Assembly (NCBI GenBank): GCA_027064945.1
Contig: JAMOPB010000483.1
Span: 1-5,232, forward strand
Direction of reading: 5' to 3'
DNA from: Candidatus Cloacimonadota bacterium
Lineage (GTDB): Bacteria; Cloacimonadota; Cloacimonadia; Cloacimonadales; TCS61
DNA: 5,232 nt
In this document: positions 1-5,232 of the stretch, piece after piece
Numbering within the stretch: the stretch's first letter is position 1
How the letters are laid out: every line of letters begins with the position of its first letter
The notes under the pieces: model-generated
Databases searched by the model: none
The model's input: the letters and a program-made list of their open reading frames with translations, nothing else
Told to the model about the DNA's origin: nothing
Made by a program: the position numbers and the translations under genes

Positions 1-276
1 TTTACCCGTAAAAACCGGACAAGTTTCCTTAGCTCCGTCACAAACCGTAATCACATAATCAAACTCATTACTCAGATATTTTTCCACAGCTTCCGGTTTA
101 TGCGAGGAAATGTCAATTCCCACTTCTTTCATAACTTCGATAGCAAAAGGCTGCACTATCTCACCCGGATCTGTTCCGGCAGAAAAAACTTCAAATTCAG
201 GATATTGCTTCAGAAATCCTTCTGCCATCTGGCTACGACAGGAATTTCCCGTACATAAGATCAATATTTTCTTCAT
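1..276 (-). CDS. arsC: Arsenate reductase ArsC, thioredoxin-coupled type (3' end cut by window)
   Basis: This is a cytoplasmic enzyme that reduces arsenate to arsenite, the form that arsenic exporters recognise. The 92 visible residues begin MKKILILCTGNSCRSQMAEG, which carries the P-loop C-x5-R (Cys8 to Arg14) of the low-molecular-weight tyrosine phosphatase fold. Further on is VCDGAKETCP, with Cys79 and Cys86. Together with Cys8 these match the three redox cysteines of the Staphylococcus pI258-type family (Cys10, Cys82, Cys89). That triad separates a thioredoxin-dependent reductase from a plain phosphatase. The family is about 130-140 aa, so roughly a third, including the catalytic Asp-Pro loop, lies beyond the left edge. 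The ATG at 274-276 overlaps the stop of the upstream 52-aa gene as TAATG, and only a weak CAGAG precedes it, so translation is probably coupled. A thioredoxin-like gene two genes upstream is a plausible electron donor. Confidence 0.93.
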   Translation of the reverse strand, partial: MKKILILCTGNSCRSQMAEGFLKQYPEFEVFSAGTDPGEIVQPFAIEVMKEVGIDISSHKPEAVEKYLSNEFDYVITVCDGAKETCPVFTGK

Positions 277-434
277 TATTTCAAACTCTGATTTTTTTTA
301 TGAAATTCTTCCCAACAATCTTTGCATAAAGGAACATTTTGCGTACTGCAACATCCTTGAATTTGAACATATTGGATTTCATCTTTATCGGTTTCCTTTC
401 CGCAACCTTCACATTTTAATTCTTTCTTTTCCAT
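276..434 (-). CDS. Small six-cysteine zinc-ribbon-like protein (52 aa)
   Basis: This is a short gene of unknown function. The 52-residue protein starts MEKKELKCEGCGKET and holds Cys8-x2-Cys11, an adjacent pair Cys28-Cys29, and Cys37-x2-Cys40 in PLCKDCWEEF. The two CxxC knuckles look like a zinc ribbon, and the extra Cys-Cys pair could bind metal or metalloid. The rest is charged, with no membrane segment or signal peptide, so it should be cytoplasmic. The start is supported by AGAGG at 441-445, six bases before the ATG at 432-434. The stop TAA shares its last base with the arsC start (TAATG), so the pair are likely made together. The cysteine pattern, start site and overlap all argue that this is a real gene. 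A zinc-stabilised helper or a metalloid-binding protein for ArsC is inference only. Confidence 0.8.
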   Translation of the reverse strand: MEKKELKCEGCGKETDKDEIQYVQIQGCCSTQNVPLCKDCWEEFHKKNQSLK

Positions 435-539
435 TTTGTACCTCTAAACAATTTTAATTTTATCCTTTTCTTTTAATAATCTTATATTCCCATTATCTTG
501 AAAACATAATTAAAAACCGAAAGCATAGGATTATCTGTT
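435..539. other. 105-bp AT-rich spacer between trx-like gene and six-Cys gene
   Basis: This is the longest non-coding gap in the window. It is very AT-rich and contains the AGAGG ribosome binding site of the 52-aa gene at 441-445. No convincing hairpin terminator is visible. A TATAAG-like box lies around 483-488 on the minus strand, but no good -35 partner was found at the right distance, so a secondary promoter for the six-Cys/arsC pair is possible and not established. The longest reading frame noticed on the minus strand is 14 codons and has no ribosome binding site. Confidence 0.5.
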
Positions 540-770
540 TTACTTGATTAATTTTTCAATTTCAGCAACAGAAAGAACCTTTCCCACCGAAACAACCTTT
601 TCATCAATAACAAGAGATGGTGTCATCATCACGCCGTAATCAATAATATCATTAATATCTGTTACTTTTTCCACAGTTACATCAGCCTCTGTATTTTCAA
701 TTGCTTTTACTACTGCACGTTCTTGTTGAATGCATTTTGCGCATCCTGTTCCCAATACTTTGATAATCAT
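540..770 (-). CDS. Small thioredoxin-like redox-active disulfide protein
   Basis: This 76-aa cytoplasmic protein has a minimal thioredoxin fold. It opens MIIKVLGTGCAKCIQQ, placing the CxxC redox site (Cys10, Cys13) directly after the first strand. The expected cis-proline follows at Pro51 in MMTPSLVID. The length and the GxGCxxC motif match the small 'redox-active disulfide protein 2' group of bacterial and archaeal thioredoxins/glutaredoxin-like proteins, which is shorter than classical thioredoxin (about 105 aa) and lacks WCGPC. The start is firm: AAGGAGA lies just upstream (about 775-782). Members of this group are often found beside ArsP-type permeases and arsenic genes. Here it sits between a TSUP exporter and arsC, so it could recycle the ArsC disulfide or pass electrons to the rhodanese product. 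Fold confidence is high, but the partner is inferred. Confidence 0.9.
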   Translation of the reverse strand: MIIKVLGTGCAKCIQQERAVVKAIENTEADVTVEKVTDINDIIDYGVMMTPSLVIDEKVVSVGKVLSVAEIEKLIK

Positions 771-802
771 TTTATTCTCCTTTTTTTTAAATCTATTTAT
801 TC

Positions 803-1552
803 TTAGATATTTTGAATTATTAAAATTGCTGCAACGAATAATAGAACTGTTCCAAAAACAATTTTGATATTTTTCGATTTTAGCTTTGTCGCCATTACAC
901 GTGATCCTAATTGACTACCGGCTAAAACAGCTAAAACGCAAAGAAGCCAAATTGACCATCGCGGTTGGGCAGCTGTTACAATGTGTGAAAAGAAACTGGA
1001 TAAACCGGAAAAAGTAACGACAAAGGCAGATGTCGCAGCGGCTGCTTTAGCTTCTAACCCGGCAATATAAAGTAATGGAACAACAAAACTTCCACCGCCT
1101 CTTCCCAACAATCCTGCAAAAAAGCCTAAAACTGATCCGCCTGAAATTCCAAGTATAGTTCTTTCTTTGAAATTCATCTCACCTCTTTTAGGTTTCCAGC
1201 CACTAAGCATTAAGATGGCTGCAATTGCAGTAAATATTGCAAAAATGAAGATCATTGGTCTTGTTGGTAAATTTATATTTAGCCACGCACCAAGTGGAGC
1301 GAGTAATATCATAGCAAAACCAAAAGGTATAGCCACTTTGAAATCGATTAATTTTTTAAATCCATATGTTATCGAAGCTGAAGAGCTGTTCACGACATTT
1401 AATAACATACCCAAAGGTATGGCTTGAGTTTTAAAATCCATTCCCATCCAATACAAAATAGGAATATAAAGCTGTGAGCCTCCCATTCCAAGCATGGAAA
1501 AAAGAAATGAGATTACGAAAAATAAAACCGGTGTTATAAATATTATATCCAT
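803..1552 (-). CDS. TSUP-family (TauE/SafE) membrane transporter, probable sulfur-anion exporter
   Basis: This is an integral inner-membrane protein of 249 aa made almost entirely of hydrophobic segments, about eight. It has the internal duplication typical of the TSUP family: the first half carries GMGGSQLYIPIL near residues 22-33 and the second half carries GLLGRGGGSFVVPLL near residues 147-161. Family members move sulfite, sulfoacetate, thiosulfate or other sulfur-containing anions, and the substrate cannot be read from sequence. The upstream neighbour encodes a rhodanese and ends 18 bases before this start, so a sulfur substrate is favoured. I chose the ATG at 1550-1552. A longer reading from TTG at 1562-1564 is possible, but that codon overlaps the GGGAG that forms the ribosome binding site five bases before the ATG. 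Confidence 0.88.
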   Translation of the reverse strand: MDIIFITPVLFFVISFLFSMLGMGGSQLYIPILYWMGMDFKTQAIPLGMLLNVVNSSSASITYGFKKLIDFKVAIPFGFAMILLAPLGAWLNINLPTRPMIFIFAIFTAIAAILMLSGWKPKRGEMNFKERTILGISGGSVLGFFAGLLGRGGGSFVVPLLYIAGLEAKAAAATSAFVVTFSGLSSFFSHIVTAAQPRWSIWLLCVLAVLAGSQLGSRVMATKLKSKNIKIVFGTVLLFVAAILIIQNI

Positions 1553-1557
1553 AATAT

Positions 1558-1562
1558 CTCCC
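1558..1562 (-). promoter_or_regulatory. Ribosome binding site deciding the TSUP gene start
   Basis: GGGAG on the minus strand stands five bases before the ATG at 1550-1552. The upstream in-frame TTG at 1562-1564 shares its last base with this site, so initiation at the TTG and use of this site exclude each other. The ATG start is preferred. Confidence 0.7.
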
Positions 1563-1570
1563 AATTATAT

Positions 1571-1969
1571 TTATCCATTATTCTTGGACAAATGTTTAAG
1601 CAGCTTCCCCGGCTTAAATTCTCCTGCCAGTTCTGCGTATCCACCTTCAAGTATGCGTACATTTTCATAACCAAGGCCTCTTAGATAGAAATAAACCATA
1701 GTTGACCTAACTCCCGATGAACAAAAAATACCAACGGTTTTATCGCGTGGAATTTCTGCTAACCTTTCAGGAATTTCACATATTGGAATATGCAAAACAG
1801 GCATATGATGTACTAAACTGAATGCAATCGTTTCAACTTCTTCTTTTGATCTGACATCAAGAAATAAAGAATTTGTTGCTGACAAATGAGAAGTTGCTGA
1901 TATTTTGTGTTTACCACTGCCGAAAAATTCTAATGTCATGGATTTTAATACTTTGTTTAATCTTTCCAT
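1571..1969 (-). CDS. Single-domain rhodanese (sulfurtransferase)
   Basis: This 132-aa cytoplasmic protein has one rhodanese domain. FLDVRSKEE at residues 36-44 is the conserved DVR strand, and FCSSGVRST at 82-90 is the active-site loop with catalytic Cys83 and a C-x4-R loop ending at Arg88. GLGYENVRILEGGY near residues 98-111 is the usual C-terminal helix and strand of the domain. A six-residue active loop fits a sulfurtransferase rather than a Cdc25-type phosphatase/arsenate reductase. There is no signal peptide; residues 1-33 form an N-terminal extension. AGGAG (1976-1980) supports the start at 1967-1969. It is the first gene after the hairpin at 2007-2039 and ends 18 bases before the TSUP gene. 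Rhodanese/TSUP pairs are common, the enzyme producing or consuming sulfane sulfur while the transporter removes a sulfur anion. Confidence 0.92.
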   Translation of the reverse strand: MERLNKVLKSMTLEFFGSGKHKISATSHLSATNSLFLDVRSKEEVETIAFSLVHHMPVLHIPICEIPERLAEIPRDKTVGIFCSSGVRSTMVYFYLRGLGYENVRILEGGYAELAGEFKPGKLLKHLSKNNG

Positions 1970-2006
1970 TTTAAACTCCTTTTTTTTTAATTTAAAAAAA
2001 TAATTT

Positions 2007-2039
2007 GCAGAAGTAGAAAAATATATCTTCTACTTCTGC
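2007..2039 (-). terminator. Rho-independent terminator or attenuator after the FmdE gene
   Basis: A perfect 12-bp inverted repeat (arms 2007-2018 and 2028-2039, 9-base loop) lies 10 bases beyond the FmdE-gene stop. Two more pairs in the loop (one G-U, one A-U) could tighten it to a 5-base loop. In the minus-strand transcript the stem is followed by AAATTA and then seven T's (1994-2000). The T-run is offset by six bases, so termination may be partial. The hairpin separates the permease/CDF/FmdE group from the rhodanese-to-arsC group. The arms are only moderately GC-rich. Confidence 0.7.
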
Positions 2040-2049
2040 TTATCTTTTA

Positions 2050-2667
2050 TTACAAATTCGGAATCAATTCTTTGGCACAACTGTGACAATATTGTTTTCC
2101 GTTAACTTTAGCTCCGTATTTAACTACATGCATTTCCCCGCATTTTTCACAAATTGCGGTATTAAAAGTATGTGGATCTTCATGATATTCATAATGAAAA
2201 ATTTCTCCGATTATCAAAGCATCTTCATCTTTCGCATTCATCACATTTTCTACAAGTGAATCTACAATCTCATCAGGCACTTGTGATGCAGGAATACCTT
2301 TTTGGCGATATTCTGTAAAAAAAATACTGGATTTACTTTTTGCCATCATACTACCTTTCGGTGCAACTCTAACAGCTCTATTTGTAGTTTTATCTACCAA
2401 AGTAACACCCCATTTTCCTACATGAGTCTTTATTCCGTTACCTTTGCCGAATGTAGCACCGGTTATCACTTGAATTCCGTCTGCAAAACATGTTGCACAA
2501 TGGCCGTCTCCGATCTCAATAAAGGCAACTAATTGCCCGTCTTTTGCTCTCTCAACACCAAGTTTGTTCATTGCGGCTGCTCCCACACGCAATCCCATTG
2601 GCATTGCAGGGCATTTGTGCCCGTGAAATTTTTGCCCGAATTCTAACCATTCTTTTGGATTTACCAT
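2050..2667 (-). CDS. FmdE-family protein with C-terminal zinc ribbon
   Basis: This 205-aa cytoplasmic protein has two parts. Residues 10-30 hold FHGHKCPAMPMGLRVG, the signature of the FmdE domain (first named for a subunit associated with molybdenum formylmethanofuran dehydrogenase of methanogens), with His17 and Cys19 as likely metal ligands. GDGHCATCFADGIQVITGAT at 53-72 is the second conserved block, with Cys57, Cys60 and Asp63. The C-terminus has Cys173-x2-Cys176 and Cys194-x2-Cys197, a treble-clef or zinc-ribbon module. Bacterial FmdE proteins bind zinc in a known structure, but their biochemical role is unsettled, and no formylmethanofuran dehydrogenase subunits are visible here. I chose the ATG at 2665-2667, which AAAAGGAG precedes by nine bases. 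An upstream in-frame ATG at 2689-2691 lacks a ribosome binding site. It follows the CDF gene closely and is the last gene before the hairpin. Confidence 0.9.
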   Translation of the reverse strand: MVNPKEWLEFGQKFHGHKCPAMPMGLRVGAAAMNKLGVERAKDGQLVAFIEIGDGHCATCFADGIQVITGATFGKGNGIKTHVGKWGVTLVDKTTNRAVRVAPKGSMMAKSKSSIFFTEYRQKGIPASQVPDEIVDSLVENVMNAKDEDALIIGEIFHYEYHEDPHTFNTAICEKCGEMHVVKYGAKVNGKQYCHSCAKELIPNL

Positions 2668-2676
2668 TTTTCTAAT

Positions 2677-2684
2677 CTCCTTTT
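2677..2684 (-). promoter_or_regulatory. Ribosome binding site deciding the FmdE gene start
   Basis: AAAAGGAG on the minus strand ends nine bases before the ATG at 2665-2667. It falls inside the longer reading that would begin at 2689-2691, where only AT-rich sequence without a Shine-Dalgarno match is found upstream. The shorter protein is therefore preferred. Confidence 0.7.
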
Positions 2685-2699
2685 CCCACATAATGTGAT

Positions 2700-3608
2700 T
2701 TATTTATTAAACATTTTTTTTGAACAATCCACTTTTTCGCTTTCAAACTGGATTGTAATATGATTTACTCCGTAATGATTTTTCAAAATTTCTTCAATTT
2801 CTTCTAAAATAGGTTTTGTTTCCGAAATTAAAATATTTTCCAAAACAACATGTGCTTCAAAATAAATTGTTTTCTCATCTCCCAACCAAGTATGTACATG
2901 ATGAATATTTATAATATCTTTGATTTCTTCAATATCAGATTTCAATTTTGGATAATCTAAATCAGCTGAAGATTGCATCAAAATATCAATTGATTTCTTT
3001 ATAATATGCCAAGTTTCTTTCACAATATAAAGTGCAATAAGAATAGTCACGAGAGGGTCAATCCAGAAAATACTCCACACTTTGATAGCAATACCACCGA
3101 TTAACACACCTATGGAGGAAATAGCATCACTAAGCAGATGCAGATAGGATGATTTAATATTCATATTATCATGGGAATCTCTTTCTAAAAGAAGAACGCC
3201 GATGATGTTTGCTACTAATCCAATTGAAGCTACAATGATCATCAAGGTTCCTTTTATTTCTTCAGGATTCCTAAACCGTTCCACCGCTTCAATTACTAAA
3301 AATATAGAAATAATAAATAGGACTGATGAATTTATAAAAGCAACGATTATTTGCACTCGCTTGTAACCATATGTCATTTTTATGTTTCTATCTTTCTTGG
3401 AAATTTTTATAGCAAAATAAGTTAATGACACTGAAATGGCATCGCTAAAATTATGCAAGCTATCCGAAATCAAGGACAAACTATGAGCAATTAATCCACC
3501 GATTAATTCCGCAATTGTTATAAAAAGATTTAACAAAACTGTTATTAATATTCTTGTTCCTGACATCTCCAAAACATCGTGAGAATGATTATGTGAATGA
3601 CTTTCCAT
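2700..3608 (-). CDS. Cation diffusion facilitator, CzcD/ZitB-like zinc exporter
   Basis: This 302-aa inner-membrane antiporter probably exports Zn2+ (possibly also Cd2+ or Co2+) in exchange for protons. It starts with a His-rich stretch, MESHSHNHSHD, typical of CzcD/ZnT proteins. Transmembrane helix 2 contains SLISDSLHNFSDA with His52 and Asp56, and helix 5 contains YLHLLSDAISS with His157 and Asp161. This HxxxD/HxxxD site is the zinc-preferring form, unlike the DxxxD of YiiP/FieF. Six transmembrane helices are expected, followed by a cytoplasmic C-terminal domain (about residues 210-302) with NIHHVHTWLGDE and HVVLEN, the usual dimer/metal-sensing fold. Length is normal for the family. AGGA (3616-3619) overlaps the TAG stop of the upstream gene and lies seven bases before the start, so the two are in one transcript. 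Confidence 0.95.
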   Translation of the reverse strand: MESHSHNHSHDVLEMSGTRILITVLLNLFITIAELIGGLIAHSLSLISDSLHNFSDAISVSLTYFAIKISKKDRNIKMTYGYKRVQIIVAFINSSVLFIISIFLVIEAVERFRNPEEIKGTLMIIVASIGLVANIIGVLLLERDSHDNMNIKSSYLHLLSDAISSIGVLIGGIAIKVWSIFWIDPLVTILIALYIVKETWHIIKKSIDILMQSSADLDYPKLKSDIEEIKDIINIHHVHTWLGDEKTIYFEAHVVLENILISETKPILEEIEEILKNHYGVNHITIQFESEKVDCSKKMFNK

Positions 3609-3617
3609 TTCTTTATC

Positions 3618-4148
3618 CTAAATGTATTGTCTCATATGTTCAATTGTTTTAATATCAATATCATCAAAATATAAAACCGGAGATCTAAAAATTGGAACTT
3701 TACCAGAATGATTTAAAGGAATTAAAAGCTCAAAATCATCTCTAAAATCTTTCCAATCAATAAGAAGTGGAATCTGCAATCCATCTTTTAAGCAATCTTC
3801 TATTGAATTTCGAAATTCAACTTCTCCAAAAAGTTTTAGTATATCCGAAATTTTATTTTTAAGAAGATATGTTTTAATCTTCATCCATTTTAATTGTTCA
3901 ACATCAATACCTTGTTTCTGATGAAAAACTAAAGTAATTCCATCTTGAAAAATTACTCGCTTTGTTGTTTCTGATATTTCATGTTTTTTTGCATATCTTC
4001 CAATTAGTGCTCCATCAACTGAATTATTTTGTAGAGCAGAAAGAACTTGAGCAGCACTTCCCAATAGAATCATATCAATATGATTTTCATTCTTTGTAAT
4101 TTTTTCTGCAAAAGGTTGCATTGTGCGACAATAAGCTATTTTTATCAT
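3618..4148 (-). CDS. Uncharacterised protein resembling a half-size, signal-less substrate-binding protein
   Basis: I do not recognise a named family for this 176-aa protein. It begins MIKIAYCRTMQPFAEK and has alternating short strands and helices. The pattern LGSAAQVLSALQNNSVDGAL (residues 29-48) followed by IGRYAKKHE resembles the first lobe of type-2 periplasmic-binding proteins or LysR-type effector domains, where a 'number of uses, xVDaal' motif closes the lobe. IFQDGITLVF (residues 66-75) would be the next hinge strand. There is no signal peptide, lipobox or membrane helix, so it should stay in the cytoplasm. It lacks a DNA-binding domain. The ATG at 4146-4148 has GGAG six bases upstream, whereas the in-frame ATG at 4158-4160 has none. 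It lies 39 bases after the permease gene and 9 bases before the CDF start, suggesting a cytoplasmic ligand-sensing or binding role. The fold is inferred from pattern only. Confidence 0.65.
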   Translation of the reverse strand: MIKIAYCRTMQPFAEKITKNENHIDMILLGSAAQVLSALQNNSVDGALIGRYAKKHEISETTKRVIFQDGITLVFHQKQGIDVEQLKWMKIKTYLLKNKISDILKLFGEVEFRNSIEDCLKDGLQIPLLIDWKDFRDDFELLIPLNHSGKVPIFRSPVLYFDDIDIKTIEHMRQYI

Positions 4149-4154
4149 TTTTCT

Positions 4155-4158
4155 CTCC
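4155..4158 (-). promoter_or_regulatory. Ribosome binding site deciding the start of the 176-aa gene
   Basis: GGAG on the minus strand is separated by six bases from the ATG at 4146-4148. It overlaps the in-frame ATG at 4158-4160, whose own upstream sequence has no purine-rich match, so the downstream ATG is chosen. Confidence 0.65.
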
Positions 4159-4187
4159 ATTACTAATTATCTATTGTTTCCATCAAA

Positions 4188-5232
4188 TTAAACGGAATAT
4201 AATCCGAAAATAAAACCGGAAATCGTAGCCATTACAATAACAATTGAAACAAAAACGATTGTTTTTTTTGTTCCCATCACACTGCGGATTACCAACATAT
4301 TAGGAAGCGATAATGCAGGTCCTGCCAATAGCAATGCCAGAGCAGGTCCTTTACCCATTCCATTTCCGATTAGTCCTTGCAAGATTGGAACTTCTGTGAG
4401 TGTTGCAAAATACATAAAAGCCCCACTAACAGACGCGAACAAATTCGCCCAAATGGAATTTCCACCAACTAATTTCACAATCCATTCGGAAGGGATCAAT
4501 CCTTCGTGCCCGGGTCGTCCCAATAATGAACCGGCAACCAGAACTCCTAAAAATAGAAGCGGAAGAATCTGTTTGGCAAATCCCCAAGTGGAAGAAAACC
4601 ATTCTCCCATTTCGCCTTCGGAAGTACTGGTGAAATAGGAAAGTCCTATAATTCCAGTTACGAAAGTGATCATGTTATTTCCCTTAAATACTATATGAAC
4701 AAGAATTACTGCTACTGTTGTTACAAGAATTTTCCATAATTTCATTTTGAAAATCTTATTCAGTACAATTCCAAAAGATACAGCCAATAATGCAGTTATT
4801 ATCCATTTCGCATTATAAATTGCAGCCCAGAGACCGGTATCAATTGCGGGTTTACTCCAATTGGCAAAGATTAGAATTAGAACCATTATTCCAAAGTGGA
4901 TGATTTCTTGCCACAGTGGTCGAGTAACTTCCGGCTCTGGCATTAGTAACTGCTGTTTGGCTTTTTCCTGCTCTTCTTTGCGGAAAATAAACGCCATTAT
5001 CAAGCCAATAACAATACTAAATACAATCGCGCCGACAGCTCTGGCAATTCCTATTTCCATTCCCAATACTCTTGCGGTTAAAATTATTGCTAAAACATTG
5101 ATAGCTGGTCCGGAATAGAGAAAAGCTGTAGCTGGCCCTAATCCTGCCCCACGCTTATAAATCCCGCTAAAAAGTGGTAAAATTGTGCAAGAGCAAACTG
5201 CTAAAATTGCACCTGAAACCGATGCAACTGCA
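4188..5232 (-). CDS. ArsP/DUF318-family permease (5' end cut by window)
   Basis: This is an integral membrane permease, of which 347 C-terminal residues are visible; the reading frame stays open to the right edge. The family (PF03773) includes Campylobacter ArsP, an exporter of trivalent organoarsenicals, but substrates of most members are unknown. The first conserved block is at visible residues 11-31, with AVCSCTILPLFSGIYKRG; Cys13 and Cys15 form the family CSC motif. ATAFLYSGPAINVLAI follows. The second half repeats the pattern near visible residues 279-320: TEVPILQGLIGNGMGKGP and LALLLAGPALSLPNM, with Glu-Val in place of the Cys pair. A charged linker (RKEEQEKAKQQ) and extra hydrophobic segments separate the halves. 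Starts within the window at 5058-5066 would remove the CSC block, so the gene must begin beyond 5232. It is the first visible gene of the upstream block. Confidence 0.93.
   Translation of the reverse strand, partial: AVASVSGAILAVCSCTILPLFSGIYKRGAGLGPATAFLYSGPAINVLAIILTARVLGMEIGIARAVGAIVFSIVIGLIMAFIFRKEEQEKAKQQLLMPEPEVTRPLWQEIIHFGIMVLILIFANWSKPAIDTGLWAAIYNAKWIITALLAVSFGIVLNKIFKMKLWKILVTTVAVILVHIVFKGNNMITFVTGIIGLSYFTSTSEGEMGEWFSSTWGFAKQILPLLFLGVLVAGSLLGRPGHEGLIPSEWIVKLVGGNSIWANLFASVSGAFMYFATLTEVPILQGLIGNGMGKGPALALLLAGPALSLPNMLVIRSVMGTKKTIVFVSIVIVMATISGFIFGLYSV

Noticed and set aside
110..457. Plus-strand open frame of about 115 codons
   Set aside because: It lies antisense to arsC and the six-cysteine gene, shows no recognisable domain, and has low-complexity Phe/Ile/Cys-rich composition expected of a shadow frame.
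478..515. Possible operator-like imperfect repeat (ATAATCTTATATTC / ATTATCTTGAAAAC) in the 105-bp spacer
   Set aside because: Only a core of about eight positions matches and the surroundings are AT-rich, so it is not distinguishable from chance and no regulator gene is nearby.
776..790. Near-identical CTCC-T8/9-AA strings at 777-790 and 1976-1990
   Set aside because: These look like a repeat, but each is just a Shine-Dalgarno site next to a homopolymer A run on the minus strand; such sequence recurs by chance in an AT-rich genome.
1167..1427. Plus-strand open frame inside the TSUP gene
   Set aside because: It is antisense to well-conserved TSUP membrane segments and carries no motif of its own.
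1571..1969. Rhodanese gene as a Cdc25/Acr2-type arsenate reductase
   Set aside because: The active-site loop CSSGVR is the shorter C-x4-R sulfurtransferase form; Acr2/Cdc25 enzymes use a longer C-x5-R loop.
4396..5118. Two plus-strand open frames opposite the permease gene
   Set aside because: They are mirror frames of the conserved permease coding sequence, with no family resemblance and no ribosome binding site noted.

Overview
This is a compact, AT-rich bacterial window in which every recognisable gene lies on the minus strand, so the transcription order runs from high to low coordinates. A and T dominate third codon positions and spacers. Most starts carry a good AGGAG-type ribosome binding site. 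An FmdE-family protein, a thioredoxin-dependent arsenate reductase and sulfur-handling proteins together suggest an anaerobic or microaerophilic bacterium of a low-GC, Bacteroidota/Cloacimonadota-like type. That placement is a weak inference, because there is no phylogenetic marker gene here.

In transcription order, the upstream block (5232 to 2050) holds four genes. They are an ArsP/DUF318-type permease cut off at its 5' end by the window, a 176-aa protein of unknown function that resembles half of a type-2 substrate-binding protein without a signal peptide, a CzcD/ZitB-type cation diffusion facilitator, and an FmdE-domain protein with a C-terminal zinc ribbon. A perfect 12-bp hairpin with a nearby T-run (2007-2039) follows the FmdE gene and probably ends or attenuates transcription there.

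The downstream block (1969 to 1) holds five genes. They are a single-domain rhodanese, a TSUP-family (TauE/SafE) membrane exporter, a 76-aa thioredoxin-like protein with a CxxC site, a 52-aa six-cysteine zinc-ribbon-like protein, and an ArsC arsenate reductase of the low-molecular-weight phosphatase fold. The ArsC gene is truncated by the left window edge. The 52-aa gene and arsC overlap as TAATG and are probably translationally coupled.

The whole reads as a metal, metalloid and sulfur handling island. ArsC would reduce arsenate using electrons from a thioredoxin, the ArsP-like permease may export trivalent (organo)arsenicals, the CDF protein exports zinc-like cations, and the rhodanese/TSUP pair handles sulfane sulfur and a sulfur anion. 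How the FmdE protein, the substrate-binding-like protein and the six-cysteine protein fit is not known. No regulator gene, RNA gene, mobile element or CRISPR array is visible.
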